From the NCBI GenBank assembly GCA_021299375.1, contig JAJTGR010000002.1, positions 91,274-155,273 of the forward strand: a DNA stretch of 64,000 nucleotides, in the 5' to 3' direction. Position numbers and translations under genes: made by a program. The notes beneath the pieces are model-generated. The model had not been told where the DNA came from. It worked only from the letters and a program-made list of their open reading frames with translations, and did not search any database. How positions within the stretch are numbered: the first letter of the stretch is position 1; each line of letters begins with the position of its first letter. Source of the stretch: Gemmatimonadota bacterium. GTDB taxonomy: Bacteria; Gemmatimonadota; Gemmatimonadetes; Gemmatimonadales; Gemmatimonadaceae. Positions 18,433 through 27,155 of this stretch are shown one piece after another.

Positions 18433-19833
18433 ATGACCCCCCCGACGACACGGCTCCCGATAACCGTCTGCCTGCTCACGGCGGCGACCCTGCTGGTGTG
18501 CCTCGTGGCGCCGACGGAGCCGGTCCGGGCTCAGCCGCCGCGGCCTGGCGTGGCCCGTGCCGCCACTGCGGGGGCACCGGTGCCCATCATCTTCGTGCAC
18601 GGCAATGGCGACCACGCCGGTCTGTGGGACAACACGCTCTGGCGCTTCGAGAGCAACGGCTATCCGCGTGACCGCCTGTTCGCCGTCGACCTTCCCAACC
18701 CGCAGGCCACCAGCACCCTCGCGGCGCGCGAGACCAATCGCAGCACCCCGGACGACCAGGCGGCGGCGCTGGCCGCATTCGTGACGCGCGTGTTGGTGCG
18801 GACGGGCGCCCCGAAAGTGGCGCTGGTGGGCAGCTCCCGTGGCGGCCTCACCATCCGCCACTACGTGCGCTTCGGCGGCGGGGCGGCGCACGTGTCGCAC
18901 GTCATCACCTGTGGCACACCCAACCATGGTGTCATGGCCCTGCCCACCATGCAGACCGAGAGCGAATTCAACGGGCTGTCCCCCTACCTGCGCGCCCTGA
19001 ACGGCGGCAGCGAGGTGGTACCGGGCGTACGCTTCCTCACGCTCCGCTCCGATTCACTCGACAAGTATGCGCAGCCCACCGGCGCCGCGCTCGGGGCACC
19101 GGGAATGCAGACGGGGGTCGATGTACGCTCGCCGGAGCTCGCGGGCGCGCGCAATGTCGTGCTGCCAGGCACCGACCATCGCGAAGTGGCCTTCGGTCCG
19201 GAAGCGTTCGCGGCGCAGTACGAGTTCCTCACCGGGCGCGCGCCGCGCACCACCGTCATTGCTCCGGACAGTGCCATCGTGCTCGATGGCATGGTCAGCG
19301 CCAGCGTGGCCGGTGCGCCGACCAACCTGCCACTCGCGCGCGCGGCGGTAACCGTGCACGAGGTGGACGCGACCACGGGGGAGCGGACAAAGGCCGCCGT
19401 GCATCGGACCGTGACGCGCGACGATGGCCGGTGGGGGCCGTTCCGCGGTCGCGCCGGGGCGCACTATGAGTTCGAGATCGCCGCGCCCGACAGCAGTGTC
19501 ATGCTGCACCTGTACCGCTCGCCGTTCCCACGATCGAGCCCATACGTGCACTTCCGACTGCCGGCGCCGTCCCGTCCCCTCGGCGATAGCGTGAGCGTGC
19601 TGATCATCCGGCCCCGTGGGTATCTGGGCGTCGGGCGGGACACCGTGCTGTTCAACAACGCGCCCGCGGTCGGCATCACTCCCGGTGTCCCCTCGGCCGA
19701 CCGGGCACTGCGCTGGTATCCGGCCGATGCGGCGCGCAGTGTGCGCACACAGATCAATGGGGAGGTGCTCGTGGTGCGGACGCACCCCCAGGACAGGCGG
19801 AGGCTGGTGGCAGCGGAGTTTCAGCGCGAATAG
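18433..19833 (+). CDS. Secreted lipase/esterase-like alpha/beta hydrolase
   Basis: This 466-residue protein has a signal peptide (TVCLLTAATLLVCLVAPTEP). The catalytic domain has PIIFVHGNGDHAGLWD (oxyanion), GSSRGG with Ser135, THVITCGTPNHG-type strand and the likely catalytic His in LPGTDHREV. After residue about 275 there is a beta-sandwich part (SASVAGAPTNLPLARAAVTV; GRWGPFRGRAGAHYEFEI), like the carboxypeptidase-regulatory or C2-like domains found in some triacylglycerol lipases and PHA depolymerases. It probably acts in the periplasm or outside the cell on lipids or polyesters. Confidence 0.82.
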   Translation: MTPPTTRLPITVCLLTAATLLVCLVAPTEPVRAQPPRPGVARAATAGAPVPIIFVHGNGDHAGLWDNTLWRFESNGYPRDRLFAVDLPNPQATSTLAARETNRSTPDDQAAALAAFVTRVLVRTGAPKVALVGSSRGGLTIRHYVRFGGGAAHVSHVITCGTPNHGVMALPTMQTESEFNGLSPYLRALNGGSEVVPGVRFLTLRSDSLDKYAQPTGAALGAPGMQTGVDVRSPELAGARNVVLPGTDHREVAFGPEAFAAQYEFLTGRAPRTTVIAPDSAIVLDGMVSASVAGAPTNLPLARAAVTVHEVDATTGERTKAAVHRTVTRDDGRWGPFRGRAGAHYEFEIAAPDSSVMLHLYRSPFPRSSPYVHFRLPAPSRPLGDSVSVLIIRPRGYLGVGRDTVLFNNAPAVGITPGVPSADRALRWYPADAARSVRTQINGEVLVVRTHPQDRRRLVAAEFQRE

Positions 19834-19944
19834 CGCCCATGGCCGTTCGCCCACGGCCCGGGCATCCCCCCAGCATCACACCGTGCGCTGGGTTGTTAGG
19901 CGTCCCCTGAATCCGCCCCTGCGCTGGCGGTGGCACACTGGGGT

Positions 19945-21648
19945 ATGCCCCGCCCCGCCCCACTTCGTCGCGCCGACGTCATCGCGCTCCGTCGGGCCGT
20001 CTCGCATGGCGGTGACGAGCGTACCGCACTCCTGCACGAGGCGGCCGCCCGTCCACTGCGGACCGCCACCGCCCTGCGCGAGTGGCACGACCTGCTGTTG
20101 TTCGTCGTGGCGCATCCGCGCAGCGTCAGCGAATGGAAGTGGGCGCAGGCGGAACTCGATCGGGTGCCGGCGGGCGCAGCGGCGCTTCCGGTGGGAACGC
20201 GACCCGGGCTGCTGAACAGCGGGGTGGCCGGCGCCCCCGTTGAGGGGAGTTTCTCCCTCGCGCTGGTGCGCTGGTTGGTGGGACGCTGGCCCGGTCAGGT
20301 CCTCCTGACGCAGGTGGACGCCCCGCTTGACGACGTGCGCGACGTCTTGCGGGCGTTGGTGCTGCCGGTGGAGCGCGAGTTGGTGGACGCCCCCGTGCAT
20401 GACGCCGACGCGATGCTGTCGATGCTCTTCGGCGCGAATCGATCACGCTGGCTCCCGCTGCTGCTCGACCGGTTCGACGCGCTCCCGATGCCGGAGGCCC
20501 ACCGTGCGCAGTGGTTCGCACGCCTGCACGCCTGGGTGCAGGTGGCGGACCCCGTCACCGACGGCGCTCTCGCCATCCCCGCCGCGACGTGCGCCGTCAC
20601 GCAGGCGCGGGCGCCGTCGGCGCCGCCGTTCACGCACCCTGACGGCCTGCAGCGTGGTGTTGACCTGGCCACTATCATGGCGCAGCCGGCGCCACCGCCC
20701 CTGCGGCTGGCTCCGTCGGCCGCGCAGCAGCTCATTGATACGGCACGTACCGTGCTCGTCACGCTGGCGCGCGAGACCGACCCCATCACGTACGCCAGTG
20801 CCGTGACGCTCCACGACATGGGGCGCGGTCTGCGCATTGCGCTCTTCTCCCTCGACGTGCCGCATCGCCTGCCGTTCGACAGCTACGTCGGCTTCATGGC
20901 GTTTCGCAACGGCGTGCCGCTGGCCTACGGTGGCGCGTGGATCGTTCCGGGCCGCTCCAAGGTGGGGATCAACGTGTTTCCCGCGCAGCGCGGCGGCGAG
21001 TCGGCGTGGTTCTTCGCCCAGCTGTTGCGGCTCTATCGGGGCCGCCACCACGTGGATCGCTTCGAGGTGGAGCACTATCAGCTCGGCTACCGCAATCCGG
21101 AGGGGCTGCGATCTGGCGCCTACTGGTTCTACTACCGGATCGGCTTTCGCCCGCCCACGCCGGCGCTGCGGCGCGTCGCCGAACGGGCATTCACCCGCCT
21201 GTCGCGGCGGACCGACCACGTGGTGCCGCGGCGTGAGTTGCTGACGCTGGTGGAGGCAGGGTTGGAGCTCGTGATGGCCGGTGCGGCGAGTCCGACCGTC
21301 GATGCGGGAGAACTCACGGCAGCGGTATCACGCCACGTGGTGAGGCGCCATGCGGGTGATCGGCACCGCGCTCTTGCACGCGCACGCCAGCGCGTGCATG
21401 CCGTACTCCGGGATGTGTTACCGACCGGCGGCCTCGCCACCTGGTCCACCGCGTCGCGGGCCATGCTCGACCAGTGGCTGCTCGCACTCGATCTGGTGGA
21501 CGATCTCGAGCGGTGGCCCCGAACGGAACGCCGCCGCCTCGCCGAGGTGATCCGTGCCAAGGGCGAGGCGGACGAGACACGACACCAGCAGCGGCTCCGC
21601 GCACACACGCGACTGCTGGCCTGCTGGGCGCGGACCATCAGCGACTGA
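19945..21648 (+). CDS. Uncharacterised 567-residue protein
   Basis: It starts at the ATG of MPRPAPLRRADVIALRR (an in-frame GTG lies 15 bp upstream). It has no signal peptide or membrane segment. The best conserved part is the middle: SYVGFMAFRNGVPLAYGG, WIVPGRSKVGINVFPAQRGG, SAWFFAQLLRLYRGRHH, FEVEHYQLGYRNPEGLRSGA and YWFYYRIGFRPPTP; this block recalls acyltransferase-like strands, but I cannot assign a family. The rest is helical and Arg/Ala/Leu-rich. It is followed 27 bp downstream by psd on the same strand, suggesting one operon. Confidence 0.8.
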   Translation: MPRPAPLRRADVIALRRAVSHGGDERTALLHEAAARPLRTATALREWHDLLLFVVAHPRSVSEWKWAQAELDRVPAGAAALPVGTRPGLLNSGVAGAPVEGSFSLALVRWLVGRWPGQVLLTQVDAPLDDVRDVLRALVLPVERELVDAPVHDADAMLSMLFGANRSRWLPLLLDRFDALPMPEAHRAQWFARLHAWVQVADPVTDGALAIPAATCAVTQARAPSAPPFTHPDGLQRGVDLATIMAQPAPPPLRLAPSAAQQLIDTARTVLVTLARETDPITYASAVTLHDMGRGLRIALFSLDVPHRLPFDSYVGFMAFRNGVPLAYGGAWIVPGRSKVGINVFPAQRGGESAWFFAQLLRLYRGRHHVDRFEVEHYQLGYRNPEGLRSGAYWFYYRIGFRPPTPALRRVAERAFTRLSRRTDHVVPRRELLTLVEAGLELVMAGAASPTVDAGELTAAVSRHVVRRHAGDRHRALARARQRVHAVLRDVLPTGGLATWSTASRAMLDQWLLALDLVDDLERWPRTERRRLAEVIRAKGEADETRHQQRLRAHTRLLACWARTISD

Positions 21649-21675
21649 GTCCGGCGCACTATATTTCGCGGCAGC

Positions 21676-22533
21676 ATGTTCGACCGATTGCTGATCCTCC
21701 TGCTCGCGGCGCTGCCGAAGCACCTGCTCAGCCGCGCCGCGGGATTCCTTGCCGCTCGGCCGGTGCCGGTATCGTGGCGTGTGTCGCTCTACCTGGCCTA
21801 CAGTCGCTACTTCGGCGCCAAGGCCGAGGAGGCGGAGCTCTCCCTCGATGCGTATCCCACGCTCAATGCGTTCTTCACGCGCGCGCTCAAGCCGGGGCTG
21901 CGGCCGGTGGCGCCGGATGCGATCGTGAGCCCCGTCGACGCCGCCGTCGGGGCCTACGGCGTCGTGACCCACGATACCCTGATCCAGGCCAAGGGACGCT
22001 CCTATTCGCTCGCCTCGCTGCTTGGCGATCGTGACCTCGCCCAACGCTTCGACGGCGGATCCTACACGACGCTGTACCTCGCCCCCAAGGACTACCACCG
22101 CATTCACGTGCCGGTTGATGGCGACATCACCCGGGCCGTGTACATCCCGGGGGCGCTGTGGCCGGTGAACACCGCCGCGGTGTCGCATGTCCCCGATCTG
22201 TTTGCCGTCAACGAGCGGCTCGTGATCACGCTGGAGCGGCAGGGCGGCATCATGGCGCTCGTCGCCGTGGGCGCCACAATGGTCGGCATGACACGGGTGG
22301 TGTTCGATGACCTGCACACGAACGCACGCCGCCGCACGGTGCAGGACCGGTGTTACTCACCAGCCATCCCGGTGCAAGCCGGCGGGCCGTTGGGCCACTT
22401 CGAGTTCGGGTCCACGGTGATCCTCATCTGCTCGAGCGCATGCGGCATGATCGAGCCGCTGGCGCTTGGGGCGACGGTGCAGATGGGACAGCGGCTCGGT
22501 CCTCTTGCGGTTGAGAGGACCGTGTCGAGATAG
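21676..22533 (+). CDS. psd: Phosphatidylserine decarboxylase proenzyme
   Basis: This 285-residue enzyme converts phosphatidylserine to phosphatidylethanolamine at the inner membrane. The length matches the bacterial type I enzyme. Motifs are YLAPKDYHRIHVPVDG, LWPVNTAAVSHVPDLFAVNE and the self-cleavage FGST, where Ser246 becomes the pyruvoyl group and splits the alpha and beta chains. The N-terminus is hydrophobic (LLILLLAALPKHLLS), as in homologues. No phosphatidylserine synthase gene is seen nearby. An inverted-repeat element begins 11 bp after the stop and may form its mRNA end. Confidence 0.96.
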   Translation: MFDRLLILLLAALPKHLLSRAAGFLAARPVPVSWRVSLYLAYSRYFGAKAEEAELSLDAYPTLNAFFTRALKPGLRPVAPDAIVSPVDAAVGAYGVVTHDTLIQAKGRSYSLASLLGDRDLAQRFDGGSYTTLYLAPKDYHRIHVPVDGDITRAVYIPGALWPVNTAAVSHVPDLFAVNERLVITLERQGGIMALVAVGATMVGMTRVVFDDLHTNARRRTVQDRCYSPAIPVQAGGPLGHFEFGSTVILICSSACGMIEPLALGATVQMGQRLGPLAVERTVSR

Positions 22534-22543
22534 TCAGCGCGGC

Positions 22544-22742
22544 GTGGGAGAACCGGGATGATGAGAGAGGATGGAGATGGTGAGCCACTCACGAACCGAT
22601 CGCCAGAGCACGTCACGTGCAGGGGGGGTAGCGGGCACCGCCCGTCGACAACCCGCCGTGCAGGTCAAGCCCTCGGCATTCTCGACGTCGTGCATGGCTC
22701 ACCGTCTCCATCCTCTCTCGTCGTTCCGGTTCTCCGGCCCAC
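22544..22742. repeat. Inverted-repeat element A (MITE/REP-like), about 199 bp
   Basis: The left arm (22544-22587) and the right arm (22695-22742) are inverted copies over about 44-48 bp with few mismatches and one small gap; both contain GAGAGAGGATGGAGA next to GGTGAGCCA. The inner sequence after the left arm (ACCGATCGCCAGAGCACGTC) and before the right arm is shared with element B at 24030-24205. It is non-coding and lies between psd (+) and the DUF2231 gene (-). Confidence 0.85.
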
Positions 22743-22755
22743 GTCTCACCGTCTC

Positions 22756-23250
22756 TCACTCACGATCGCCCGCACCGGCGGTCGGTGCCGCTGCCGCCGT
22801 GTAGGCCGCGCCCGCATTGTGCTCGTAGACCAGCTTCCCGCCGCTGTGCCCGACGTTCCAGCCCGCACCGAGTACACCGAGGGTGCCGATGGCACCTGCC
22901 ACGCGCATCGCGCTGCCGATGCGATTGGGGAGCAGGCCACCGGCGGCTACCACCAGCACCCCCCCGGTCACCAGCACGAAGAGTTCGGCGGCCTCTTCGT
23001 GGGTGTGAATGGCCCCCTCCGGCACGATCTTCTCCACCCGATCTTCCTCCTCCTCGCCGGTCTTCTCGGCCACGAGGCCGCTCATGAGCAGGAGGGCCAG
23101 GCCTCCCACGGGCAGAAACCAGGCCTGATGCGGCTTCATCCACCGGGAGCCGGCGACCAGGGCCCCGAGCATCAGCAGGGGAACGAGTACGGTCAGTGCG
23201 ATCGGCATGTGCACGATCAGCGCATGCAGGGGAAGGTTCTGGAACGTCAT
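22756..23250 (-). CDS. DUF2231-like four-helix membrane protein
   Basis: This 164-residue protein begins MTFQNLPLHALIVHMPIALT, the HAxxVHFP-type opening of the DUF2231 family. There are four hydrophobic spans: about 12-34, 44-62, 92-106 and 116-130. Between spans 2 and 3 is an acidic stretch (EKTGEEEEDRVEKIVPEGAI) and a His-containing HTHEEAAELF. DUF2231 proteins are inner-membrane proteins sometimes linked to electron transfer or haem; no partner is seen here. Its 3' end sits 14 bp from repeat element A. Confidence 0.85.
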   Translation of the reverse strand: MTFQNLPLHALIVHMPIALTVLVPLLMLGALVAGSRWMKPHQAWFLPVGGLALLLMSGLVAEKTGEEEEDRVEKIVPEGAIHTHEEAAELFVLVTGGVLVVAAGGLLPNRIGSAMRVAGAIGTLGVLGAGWNVGHSGGKLVYEHNAGAAYTAAAAPTAGAGDRE

Positions 23251-23433
23251 GGCTCACTCCGGTTGAACAGTGCGGGCGGCGTGGTGCGCGCCCTTGAGTC
23301 CAATGATCAGCACATCATGCCGTGCACTCTATCCGGCATGTGTCGCGCATCGCGTCCCGGGACATCCGACATCCGCACCACCAGTGCAGCCTGCAGCCAC
23401 TTTAACGCCCGTCACCATGTTGGATAAGTCAGC

Positions 23434-24012
23434 ATGACCGATTTTGACTCAGGCAACTCCGTGCCGATGACCGGGCCGCTGCCGGTCGTGCTCGCCACGT
23501 TCCTCTTGCTCGTAACCGTAGGGGGCATCGTCGATCTCGCTTTCGACCGGCCGAGCACGTGGCGGTCCTGGCATGTGGCCGTCGAGCTGCTCCTCGTGGT
23601 GGCGAGCTTCGGCTTTGCCGTGTTGCTCTTTGGGTACTGGCGCCAGTCCGTTACCGCCTTGGCCGATGCGCAGGCATCACTCGCCTCGGCCTCCCAGGCG
23701 CTGGCCGAGCGCCAACGGGAGCGCGACGCGTGGCGGGCGAACGCGGAGCAGGCCCTTGCCGGGTTCGGGGCCGCCATCGACCGGCAGTTCGCGCAGTGGC
23801 AACTGACGCGCGCCGAACGGGAGGTGGCCTTGTTGCTGCTCAAGGGACTTGGCCACAAGCAGGTGGCGGCCCAGCTCGGCCGGTCGGAGCGCACCGTGCG
23901 GCAGCAGGCCGTGGACGTCTATCGCAAGGCAGGCATTCAGGGGCGCGCCGAACTGGCGGCCTTCTTCCTGCAGGACGTGGCGCTTCCGTCAGAGTCGAGG
24001 GGGCAGACGTGA
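23434..24012 (+). CDS. Membrane-anchored LuxR-type HTH regulator
   Basis: This 192-residue protein has two N-terminal hydrophobic spans (about 14-36 and 50-70), a helical linker predicted as coiled coil (SLASASQALAERQRERDAWR) and a C-terminal LuxR-like DNA-binding domain: LTRAEREVALLLLKGLGHKQ, VAAQLGRSERTVRQQAVDVY and KAGIQGRAELAAFFL. It lacks a receiver domain, so activity is probably set by the membrane part. It is flanked by repeat element B on its 3' side and by element A beyond the divergent DUF2231 gene. Confidence 0.88.
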   Translation: MTDFDSGNSVPMTGPLPVVLATFLLLVTVGGIVDLAFDRPSTWRSWHVAVELLLVVASFGFAVLLFGYWRQSVTALADAQASLASASQALAERQRERDAWRANAEQALAGFGAAIDRQFAQWQLTRAEREVALLLLKGLGHKQVAAQLGRSERTVRQQAVDVYRKAGIQGRAELAAFFLQDVALPSESRGQT

Positions 24013-24029
24013 GCGTTCGAGCTCAGACG

Positions 24030-24205
24030 GCGATAGATCATTGAGACGGTGAGCCACACACGAGTCGATCGCCAGCGCACGTCATCCGCTCGGCGAACGG
24101 CGGCCAGTGGGAGCTGAAGGGCCCACCGCGCGATGCGCCCCGTGCGGATGGAGTGCTCGGTACTCTCGTGGTCTTGCGTGGCTCACCGTCTCAATGATCT
24201 CTCGC
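24030..24205. repeat. Inverted-repeat element B (MITE/REP-like), about 176 bp
   Basis: The left arm (24030-24057) and right arm (24178-24205) share a perfect inverted 22 bp core (GATCATTGAGACGGTGAGCC plus AC), with one mismatch further out. The inner ends match element A: GTCGATCGCCAGCGCACGTC on the left and CTCGTGGTCTTGCGTGGCTC on the right. The centre differs from A. It lies between the membrane HTH gene and the NUDIX gene. Confidence 0.85.
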
Positions 24206-24253
24206 TGCCTGAATTCTCCCACGCGCCTCTCGCCGCTCACCCTCTCCCCTCTC

Positions 24254-24673
24254 GTGACTCAGCGTCCCTCCGTCGGCGTCGCCGTCCTGGTGTTCCGCGA
24301 TGATCGCGTCCTGCTCGGCCGCCGCCGCGGTGCACACGGCGACGGCACCTGGCAGTGTCCCGGTGGCCATCTCGAATGGGGCGAGACGGTCGAGGCGTGC
24401 GCCGAGCGTGAGGTGCTCGAAGAAACCGGTCTCGTCATCAACGGCACGCGACCCGGCCCCTTTACCAACGACGTGTTCGAGGCCGAGGCGAAGCACTATG
24501 TCACGCTGTTCATGCTCGCGGACCACCTGACAGGCGAGCCCGAGGTGCGCGAACCGGAGAAGTGCGAGCGTTGGGACTGGTTTGCGTGGGACGCCCTCCC
24601 CGAGCCGCTGTTCCTGCCGCTGCAGCATCTGCGCGAGACAGGCTGGTGCCCGCCCGGGGCTACGGCACGATGA
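24254..24673 (+). CDS. NUDIX hydrolase (NUDT15/MTH2-like)
   Basis: The GTG at 24254 gives 139 residues beginning VTQRPSVGVAVLVFRDD, the usual length and N-terminus for this group. An in-frame ATG at 24194 falls inside repeat element B and would add 20 unrelated residues. The NUDIX box is complete: GGHLEWGETVEACAERE then VLEETGL (Gx5Ex7REUxEExGU). DGTWQCPGGHLEWGE and CERWDWFAWDALPEPLF are typical of nucleotide-pool cleaning enzymes that hydrolyse modified dNTPs. It overlaps the 3' end of the convergent dehydrogenase gene by 14 bp. Confidence 0.9.
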   Translation: MTQRPSVGVAVLVFRDDRVLLGRRRGAHGDGTWQCPGGHLEWGETVEACAEREVLEETGLVINGTRPGPFTNDVFEAEAKHYVTLFMLADHLTGEPEVREPEKCERWDWFAWDALPEPLFLPLQHLRETGWCPPGATAR

Positions 24674-25697
24674 CCGTGCGGACCGGCGCGGCGTGGCGGT
24701 CGAGGGCGTCGAGCACGGCATTGATTGCGCCCGCCGTGAGGGGCACCGTGTGGGTCACCACCGGGCCCAGGTCCAACCGGCCGTCGGCGGCGAACGCCAT
24801 GAGCTCCTGCAACTCGCTCAGCAGGTGATCGTTCGATCCGATGAGTTCCGCCTCGCGGCCGATCAGGTCGCGATAGGTGTCGATCGACACCGGCACGTCG
24901 TTGAGCCCCACCACCACGGCGCGCCCCTGCGGTGCCAGTGACTGCAGGGCGATCTGTACGGTATCCGCGTGCCCGACCAGTTCGAGCGCCACGTGCACAC
25001 CGCGCCCACCCGAGCTCGCGCGCACGGCCATCGCGACGTCATGGGGACGGAGTCCACTCGCATTCACCGTGTCGGCACCGAAGCGCGCCGCCAGCGCCAG
25101 CTTTCCCTCGTCCCGATCGACGGCGATCACCTGCGCCGCGCCCAGCAGTCGGGCGAGCTGGATGGCCGACATGCCAAGCCCACCGGCGCCGATCACCAGC
25201 ACCGACTCGCCGGCGGCCAGGCGCCCTTTCCGCAGCGCATGCAACGACGTGGCCGATGAGCACATCATCACCGCTGCATGTGCGTACGACGTACCGGGGG
25301 GCAGGCGCACTGCATTCTGCGCGGGCACCACGATGTACTCGGCCCAGCCCCCGTCGCGGAAGTGGCCGAGCATGGACCCCTCGGCGCAGAACATCTCACG
25401 CCCGTGGTGGCAGTCGTCGCAGCGGCCGCACGTCGTAAGGTAGTGCAGGGCGACCGCGTCACCCACGGCGATACCCTGCACCTCGGCACCGATCGCCGCG
25501 ATCTCGCCGGCCACCTCGTGGCCCAGCGTGAGCGGTAGCGGCTCCACCCGCGAGCGCCCCGCGCGGTAGTGCACATCGGAATGACAGATCCCCGCCGCGC
25601 GCACCCGCACGAGCACGTCGCGCGGACCGCAGGGCGGGGTCGGGATCTCAGCGTCCTCGACGGGACGCCCGGGAGCAAACAGGCGGACGGCGCGCAT
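24660..25697 (-). CDS. Zinc-dependent alcohol dehydrogenase (MDR family)
   Basis: This 345-residue enzyme starts at MRAVRLFAPGRPV. The catalytic zinc site has Cys38 in AAGICHSDVHY and His60-Glu61 in TLGHEVAGEI; the structural zinc site has Cys90, Cys93, Cys96 and Cys104 (CGRCDDCHHGREMFC). The NAD(P) fold shows VLVIGAGGLGMSAIQLARLL and VIAVDRDEGKL (Asp suggesting NAD preference). It oxidises or reduces an alcohol/aldehyde pair; the closest look is to AdhA/cyclohexanecarbonyl-type dehydrogenases, but the substrate is open. Confidence 0.93.
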   Translation of the reverse strand: MRAVRLFAPGRPVEDAEIPTPPCGPRDVLVRVRAAGICHSDVHYRAGRSRVEPLPLTLGHEVAGEIAAIGAEVQGIAVGDAVALHYLTTCGRCDDCHHGREMFCAEGSMLGHFRDGGWAEYIVVPAQNAVRLPPGTSYAHAAVMMCSSATSLHALRKGRLAAGESVLVIGAGGLGMSAIQLARLLGAAQVIAVDRDEGKLALAARFGADTVNASGLRPHDVAMAVRASSGGRGVHVALELVGHADTVQIALQSLAPQGRAVVVGLNDVPVSIDTYRDLIGREAELIGSNDHLLSELQELMAFAADGRLDLGPVVTHTVPLTAGAINAVLDALDRHAAPVRTVIVP

Positions 25698-25772
25698 CAA
25701 TGCAGAGTACGCGTCACACCGGGGGCATGTCGAGGGGCGTGCCGTGGGCACACCCGCGGGCCGCCGGCGCTG

Positions 25773-25994
25773 CTACTTGTGGCGGAACGTGATGCGCCCA
25801 CGGTTCAGGTCGTACGGCGACACTTCGACCGTGACCTTGTCGCCCGCGAGGATCCGAATGCGGAACTTGCGCATCTTGCCGGCGACGGTGGCCAGAATCT
25901 CGTGGCCGTTTTCGAGATTGACGCGGAACATCGTGCTGGGCAGGACGTCGGTGACGGTGCCTTCGAACTCGATCATATCTTGCTTCACGCACAC
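25773..25994 (-). CDS. infA: Translation initiation factor IF-1
   Basis: This 73-residue S1/OB-fold protein has the full family pattern: [57 protein letters not shown] and [12 protein letters not shown]-1 binds the 30S A site during initiation. The start ATG (MCVKQDM) is a few residues longer than usual (MAKEDVI). It is not in its common place beside ribosomal protein genes, which suggests a stand-alone infA. The next gene upstream on the same strand ends 16 bp away. Confidence 0.96.
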   Translation of the reverse strand: MCVKQDMIEFEGTVTDVLPSTMFRVNLENGHEILATVAGKMRKFRIRILAGDKVTVEVSPYDLNRGRITFRHK

Positions 25995-26010
25995 TCCGGG
26001 CTACGGGGGA

Positions 26011-26571
26011 TCAGAGCGCCTCGTCGCCGGCCGAGAGGGCGTCGATGGGGCGATGCTGCTCGAAGGCCTGCTCCAGCTGCACGATGCAGCGTTCGGCCAA
26101 CTCGATGGAAGTATAGCCTTCCCGCTCCAGTCCGCGGGGGTGCCAGTGCCAGCTCGACTCGTTGTCGGCAGACACGGTGAGGGACTCTTCCCAGACCGAC
26201 ACCGGGGGGACAGGTACCTGGCGGGCACCCAGGCGCTCCGGTATGTGCTCCCCGCGAGGGGCGATGGTCCCCTTCCAGATGATGCAGAGCAGCTGACCGC
26301 CCGGCGGTACGTCGTTGCCGGTCTTGATATGGGCAGCGGTCAGGGCGACCGGGCCAAGCTGGATGATGCACCGCTCGGGGGCCATCCGCAGGACGGGGGC
26401 CGCCAGAGCATTGAGCGCGGCGATACGCTTGGCCTGAGCGATGAGGGTGTCGGTGAAGCGGCCGAACTCGCGAACGCCGACGGACTGGGCGCGGTGCGAG
26501 GAAAGAAAGGCGGTCCGGTCCGGACCAAGGCGGGACTCCAGCACCTGTTCGGGCGACGCCTGTTCGATCAT
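26011..26571 (-). CDS. Uncharacterised 186-residue protein
   Basis: It starts at MIEQASPEQVLESRL, preceded by an excellent ribosome site (AAAGGAGATCTC ATG). It is soluble with no signal peptide. Visible parts are an N-terminal helical region (FTDTLIAQAKRIAALNALAA), a central beta part (CIIQLGPVALTAAHI; GGQLLCIIWKGTIAPRGEHI) and a C-terminal helix (ELAERCIVQLEQAFEQHRP). I recognise no family. It lies between infA and the cold-shock gene, all - strand. Confidence 0.75.
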   Translation of the reverse strand: MIEQASPEQVLESRLGPDRTAFLSSHRAQSVGVREFGRFTDTLIAQAKRIAALNALAAPVLRMAPERCIIQLGPVALTAAHIKTGNDVPPGGQLLCIIWKGTIAPRGEHIPERLGARQVPVPPVSVWEESLTVSADNESSWHWHPRGLEREGYTSIELAERCIVQLEQAFEQHRPIDALSAGDEAL

Positions 26572-26598
26572 GAGATCTCCTTTCCAGAGGGACAACGC

Positions 26599-26631
26599 CA
26601 CGTGGGAGCAGCGGACGGCTGCTCCCACGTG
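26599..26631 (-). terminator. Strong hairpin after the cold-shock gene
   Basis: CACGTGGGAGCAGC (26599-26612) pairs perfectly with GCTGCTCCCACGTG (26618-26631), a 14-bp stem with a 5-nt loop, 23 bp downstream of the csp stop and 28 bp upstream of the next start. Confidence 0.75.
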
Positions 26632-26653
26632 TGGAACGGTCGAACGGTCGCGG

Positions 26654-26863
26654 TTAGCGCGAGCGCGTGACGTTCTCGGCGGCCGGGCCCTTCTGCCCCT
26701 GCACGATGTCGAATTCGACGGTCTCGCCTTCGGTGAGCGACTTGAAGCCGTTACCCTGGATGGCCGAGTGGTGCACGAAGCAATCCTTCTGGCCGTTCGA
26801 CGGCGTGATGAAGCCGAAGCCCTTCGCGTCGTTGAACCACTTCACGGTGCCGGTCGTACGCAT
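26654..26863 (-). CDS. Cold-shock-domain protein
   Basis: This 69-residue CspA-family protein binds RNA and single-stranded DNA. It has [19 protein letters not shown] with RNP1 (KGFGFI), [11 protein letters not shown] with RNP2, and ends [15 protein letters not shown] good ribosome site (AGGAGTACTACC ATG) marks the start. The 5' side has a leader of more than 140 bp before the upstream terminator at 27010-27039, consistent with the long structured leaders of csp mRNAs. A terminator hairpin follows the gene. Confidence 0.96.
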   Translation of the reverse strand: MRTTGTVKWFNDAKGFGFITPSNGQKDCFVHHSAIQGNGFKSLTEGETVEFDIVQGQKGPAAENVTRSR

Positions 26864-27009
26864 GGTAGTACTCCTGAATGTTGGATCGATCTCTGGATCT
26901 GTCGGAGCACTGGTCCTGGGGACACGCATGCAAAACGAAACCGACTTCCACGTGCTCGTGATCGCCCTCACGACGGGCGCCATCACCCGATGGCTACGGT
27001 GCAAACAGA

Positions 27010-27039
27010 AACGGGCCCGCTCGCTTTGGCAGGCCCGTT
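27010..27039 (-). terminator. Rho-independent terminator of the tricorn-like gene
   Basis: AACGGGCC (27010-27017) pairs with GGCCCGTT (27032-27039). Read on the - strand, the stem is followed by a T-rich tail (GTTTCTGTTTGC). It is 117 bp after the stop at 27156 and separates the protease from the csp unit. Confidence 0.7.
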
Positions 27040-27155
27040 CAGTCGGAACATGTCCACGCGCCCGGGGGCGCATGCATCGCTGAGGTAAACTTAGGGCAAG
27101 CACCGGCGGAATGCAATCGGATCCTGAAGAAATCCTCAGGCAGCGCCGCCGCGCC

